From Methylobacterium organophilum (GTDB lineage: Bacteria > Pseudomonadota > Alphaproteobacteria > Rhizobiales > Beijerinckiaceae): a DNA stretch of 64,000 nucleotides. How positions within the stretch are numbered: the first letter of the stretch is position 1; each line of letters starts with the position of its first letter. Positions 61,525-64,000 of this stretch are shown in pieces. Both the position numbers and the translations under genes were made by a program. A model generated the notes under the pieces. It was not told the origin of the DNA. It searched no databases and worked only from the letters and a program-made list of their open reading frames with translations. The stretch lies in assembly GCF_022179465.1 (NCBI RefSeq), contig NZ_BPQV01000003.1, forward strand, positions 372,001 through 436,000, in the 5' to 3' direction.

Positions 61525-62235
61525 TCACCGCGCCTTCTGGATGCGCGTGATGGCAAGCTGCCCGTTCACCCGGTCGGCGGAGAACCGGACCCGGTCCCCG
61601 GCCTTCACCCCCTTGAGGATGGCAGGGTCGGCAACCCGGTAGGCCATCGTCATGGCGTCCATGTCGATGTTCGGGATGCGCTCGTGGTCCAGCGTGACCT
61701 TGCCGGCGGCCTCGTCGACCTTCTGGACGGTCCCGCTCACCAGGGGCGTGTTGGCAGGGGGCTGGGCCGCGGCAGGCTTGGCGGGGGACGCCGGCGCGGG
61801 CGACGGCGACGCGGGCTGGGTCGAGCCGCCCGCCTGCGCCTTGCGGTCCAGCGGACCCTCGCCGGACGGCGTCTGGTTCGGCTGCGGCCGGTAGTCCGAC
61901 TGCCGGCTCCGGACCTGCCATTCCTTGAGGGCGTCGATCTTCTGCTGCTGCTCGTCCTGGATCTTCTGCGCGGTCTCGCGCAGCTGCCGGTCGCCGCCGT
62001 AATCGAGCTGCGCCTTGGCGAGGAAGAGGGACTGCTCGTAGCTCGCGATCAGGAGCTCGGCGAAGTCCCGATCCGGGTCCCCGGTCAGCTTGAGGTTCTT
62101 GAACCGGTCCGCCATGACCTCGCGCACGCGCTCCAGAGCGGCCGGGGCACCCTTGGCGGGTTGGGCCCAGGCCCCGCCCGAGAGCGGGTTCGCAAGCGCC
62201 ACGCTCATGGCGGCCGACAGCAATAGACGTCGCAT
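61525..62235 (-). CDS. Exported DUF305-like/CusF fusion protein
   Basis: A 236-residue protein. Signal peptide (LLLSAAMSVALANPLSGGAWA), then a helical DUF305-like region (FAELLIASYEQSLFLAKAQL; IQDEQQQKIDALKEW), a Pro/Ala linker (residues 120-160) and a C-terminal CusF domain (VTLDHERIPNIDMDAMTMAY). The CusF ligands His and two Met are kept, but the Trp of classical CusF is replaced (DMDAMTM). The combination of a helical domain and CusF in one chain is unusual. Neighbour of a stand-alone CusF gene, with which it shares the same core. Confidence 0.85.
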   Translation of the reverse strand: MRRLLLSAAMSVALANPLSGGAWAQPAKGAPAALERVREVMADRFKNLKLTGDPDRDFAELLIASYEQSLFLAKAQLDYGGDRQLRETAQKIQDEQQQKIDALKEWQVRSRQSDYRPQPNQTPSGEGPLDRKAQAGGSTQPASPSPAPASPAKPAAAQPPANTPLVSGTVQKVDEAAGKVTLDHERIPNIDMDAMTMAYRVADPAILKGVKAGDRVRFSADRVNGQLAITRIQKAR

Positions 62236-62306
62236 GTGATTTCCTCCGCGGCATGGGGCCGCCGCGCGTGATCGGGCGTGCCCGCGCGGCGGGCCCGTTC
62301 GAGGCG

Positions 62307-62591
62307 CTACTTGGCTTTTTGGATCTGGGTGACGGTGTACTGGCCGCCGGCCTCGTCGACGTCGAACTCGACCTTGTCCCCGGACTTCAGGTCCTTGAGC
62401 ATCGCCGGGTCCTTGACCTTGTAGGCCATGGTCATGGCGTCCATGTCGAGCTTCGGAATGCGCTCGTGGTCCAGCGTGACCTTGCCGGCGGCCGGGTCGA
62501 CCTTCGTGACCGTGGCCTTGACCGATTGAGCCCAGGCCGGGCTCGCCAGAGCCAGCAGCGCGGCGAGGGCGAAGGGAGGTACCTTCCTCAT
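62307..62591 (-). CDS. CusF-type periplasmic copper chaperone
   Basis: A 94-residue protein with a signal peptide (MRKVPPFALAALLALASPAWA) and an OB-fold CusF domain (VTLDHERIPKLDMDAMTMAY). The metal ligands His and Met-x-Met (MTM) are present; the cation-pi tryptophan of E. coli CusF is missing. In Cus systems this protein hands Cu(I)/Ag(I) to an RND pump. Here it lies 71 bp ahead of a fused paralogue and behind a multicopper oxidase gene, all on the minus strand. Confidence 0.88.
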   Translation of the reverse strand: MRKVPPFALAALLALASPAWAQSVKATVTKVDPAAGKVTLDHERIPKLDMDAMTMAYKVKDPAMLKDLKSGDKVEFDVDEAGGQYTVTQIQKAK

Positions 62592-62761
62592 CGTATTCTC
62601 CTGATGGTCGTTGTGCCGCTGCACGGGCACTTGTTGAGGGGCGATGGCGCCCGCGCAGCGGCTTTCGGGCGGACTAGGTCCACCCGAACCCGTCCGCCGG
62701 TGCCCGCCCGCATCGGGGCGTCGTTCCGGCGGAAGCTTGGAAGACATCCGGCATCGCCGGC

Positions 62762-64000
62762 TCAGTGGTTTCCGTGACCGCCCGGGTTGGAGGCCGTCCG
62801 GCGCTTGCGCGGGTCGACCACGCGCAGGTCGGTCTCGCGGGCTTTCCGGCCCTTGGGCGTGTCCGGCGCCCGCGTCGGCTCGGGCAGGGGCTCGCCGGTC
62901 CACTCGTAGGCCAGCGTGCCCTCTGGGTGCTGGTACCAGCCCGGATCCCTGTAATCGCCGGGCGCCACGTCGGGGCGGACCTTCAGCACGGTGAACATGC
63001 CGCCCATCTCGACCGATCCGAACGGGCCGGCGCCGGTCATCATCGGCAGCGTGTTCTCGGGCAGCGGCATCTCCATCTCGGCCATGGAGCCCATGCCGGT
63101 CGAGCCCATCGGCATGTAGCCGGGCGCGATCTTCTGGATGCGCTTCGCCGTGCTCTTCAGGTTCACGCCGATGTAGGTGCGCACCGAGTGGCCCATGGCA
63201 TTCATGGTGTGGTGCGACTTGTGGCAGTGGACCGCCCAGTCCCCCAGGTTGTCGGCGTTGAACTCGATAGCCCGCATCTGGCCGACCGCGACGTCCGCAG
63301 AGACCTCGAACCACTGGCGCTCGGGCGGGATCCAGCCGCCGTCGGTGCCCGTGACCTTGAAGTCGACGCCGTGCACGTGGATCGGGTGGTTGGTCATGGT
63401 CAGGTTGCCGAAGCGCATCCGCACCTTGTCGCCCTGGCGCGCGACCATGGGTTCGATGCCCGGCCAGACCCGGCTGTTGAAGCACCACATGTTCATGTCG
63501 AGCATCGTGTTGACCTTGGGCACGTAGGACCCGGCCTCGATGTCGTAGGCGTTCAGGAGCCAGACGAAGTCGCGGTCGACCCGCCGCTCGGCGGGATCGC
63601 GCGGATGCACGACGAAGAAGCCCATCATGCCCATCGCCATCTGGACCATCTCGTCCGAGTGCGGGTGGTACATGAAGGTGCCCGAGCGCCTCAGGATGAA
63701 CTCGTAGACGAAGGTCTTGCCCGGCGGGATGCCGGGCTGGTTCAGGCCCGCCACCCCGTCCATCCCGTTGGGCAGGGTCTGGCCGTGCCAGTGGACGGCG
63801 GTCGCCTCCGGCAGCTTGTTGGTGACGAAGATGCGGACCTTGTCGCCCTCGACCGCCTCGATGGTCGGCCCGGGCGACTGCCCGTTATAGCCCCAGAGAT
63901 GCGCCTTCATCCCGGGGGCCATCTCGCGCACGACCGGCTCGGCCACGAGATGGAACTCCTTCCAGTCCCCGCGCATGCGCCACGGCAGCGTCCAGCCGTT
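62762..64000 (-). CDS. Multicopper oxidase, partial (N-terminus beyond window)
   Basis: At least 413 residues of a three-domain multicopper oxidase. All copper-binding blocks are visible in order: HWHGQ, HPHSDE, HPIHVHG and HCHKSHHTMNAMGH (type 1 Cys plus type 2/3 His). A Met-rich stretch (MPMGSTGMGSMAEMEMPLP) near the C-terminus resembles copper-oxidase CopA/CueO-type tails and could bind Cu(I). It probably oxidises periplasmic Cu(I) to less toxic Cu(II). Upstream end of the operon with CusF and the DUF305-CusF fusion. The coding frame continues past the right edge; the start cannot be seen. Confidence 0.9.
   Translation of the reverse strand, partial: NGWTLPWRMRGDWKEFHLVAEPVVREMAPGMKAHLWGYNGQSPGPTIEAVEGDKVRIFVTNKLPEATAVHWHGQTLPNGMDGVAGLNQPGIPPGKTFVYEFILRRSGTFMYHPHSDEMVQMAMGMMGFFVVHPRDPAERRVDRDFVWLLNAYDIEAGSYVPKVNTMLDMNMWCFNSRVWPGIEPMVARQGDKVRMRFGNLTMTNHPIHVHGVDFKVTGTDGGWIPPERQWFEVSADVAVGQMRAIEFNADNLGDWAVHCHKSHHTMNAMGHSVRTYIGVNLKSTAKRIQKIAPGYMPMGSTGMGSMAEMEMPLPENTLPMMTGAGPFGSVEMGGMFTVLKVRPDVAPGDYRDPGWYQHPEGTLAYEWTGEPLPEPTRAPDTPKGRKARETDLRVVDPRKRRTASNPGGHGNH

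Overview
The window is GC-rich DNA from an alphaproteobacterium. Codon use, gene families and the style of the metal-efflux genes fit Methylobacterium or a close relative; this is inference, because no rRNA or other taxonomic marker is present. There are no tRNA or rRNA genes, no CRISPR array and no intact transposase. The mix of metal resistance, defence genes and broken genes suggests a plasmid or genomic island.

Region 1 (1-22.7 kb) is metal homeostasis, built from several cassettes that each have their own sensor. They are: (a) a MerR regulator, a small HMA protein and a P-type ATPase with an unusual YPC membrane motif (minus strand, running off the left edge); (b) RcnR and RcnA for nickel/cobalt; (c) two copies of a MerR/CueR-type promoter, each followed by a broken copper-chaperone gene; (d) a heavy-metal RND pump with a frameshifted adaptor gene and an intact permease, then small periplasmic proteins, a Csp-type cysteine-rich copper-storage protein, two DUF305 proteins and a Cu-type P-ATPase; (e) a CadR/PbrR-type regulator divergent from a Zn/Cd/Pb P-type ATPase fused end to end with lspA, followed by a lipoprotein L,D-transpeptidase and a CcdA-like protein.

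Region 2 (22.8-38.2 kb) is a defence block. It holds a dGTP triphosphohydrolase, an overlapping nucleotidyltransferase-fold gene, a TerB-domain protein, a DUF2791/BrxD-like ATPase and an Lhr-like helicase (the three-gene layout of the Shango anti-phage system), then an AddB-like nuclease and an AddA-like helicase-nuclease with overlapping ends.

Region 3 (38.9-42.5 kb) is a sulfide/persulfide cluster: a BigR/SqrR-type ArsR repressor, two YeeE/YedE half-transporters, a TauE/SafE protein and a persulfide-dioxygenase-like gene that has lost its C-terminus. A perfect ATTAGA-N4-TCTAAT operator overlaps its promoter. An acyltransferase and a diguanylate cyclase follow (43.5-46.4 kb).

Region 4 (46.7-53.9 kb) is an uncharacterised co-directional set: unknown proteins, a metallophosphoesterase, a Lon-like AAA+ ATPase without a protease, a second metallophosphoesterase-like protein that has lost most metal ligands, and a PolB-like 3'-5' exonuclease. 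A divergent XRE regulator sits at its head. Region 5 (54.2-58.1 kb, minus strand) is a tightly overlapping SIR2 / small middle component / Rad50-like ATPase operon that looks like an ABC three-component (ABC-3C) conflict system.

Region 6 (58.4-64 kb, minus strand) has a broken uracil-DNA-glycosylase-like gene, then a periplasmic copper operon: multicopper oxidase (running off the right edge), CusF, a DUF305-CusF fusion, cytochrome c, a glycosyltransferase and a small exported protein paralogous to one beside the RND pump. At least seven genes in the window carry frameshifts, nonsense codons or lost ends, from real decay or from consensus errors in GC-rich runs.
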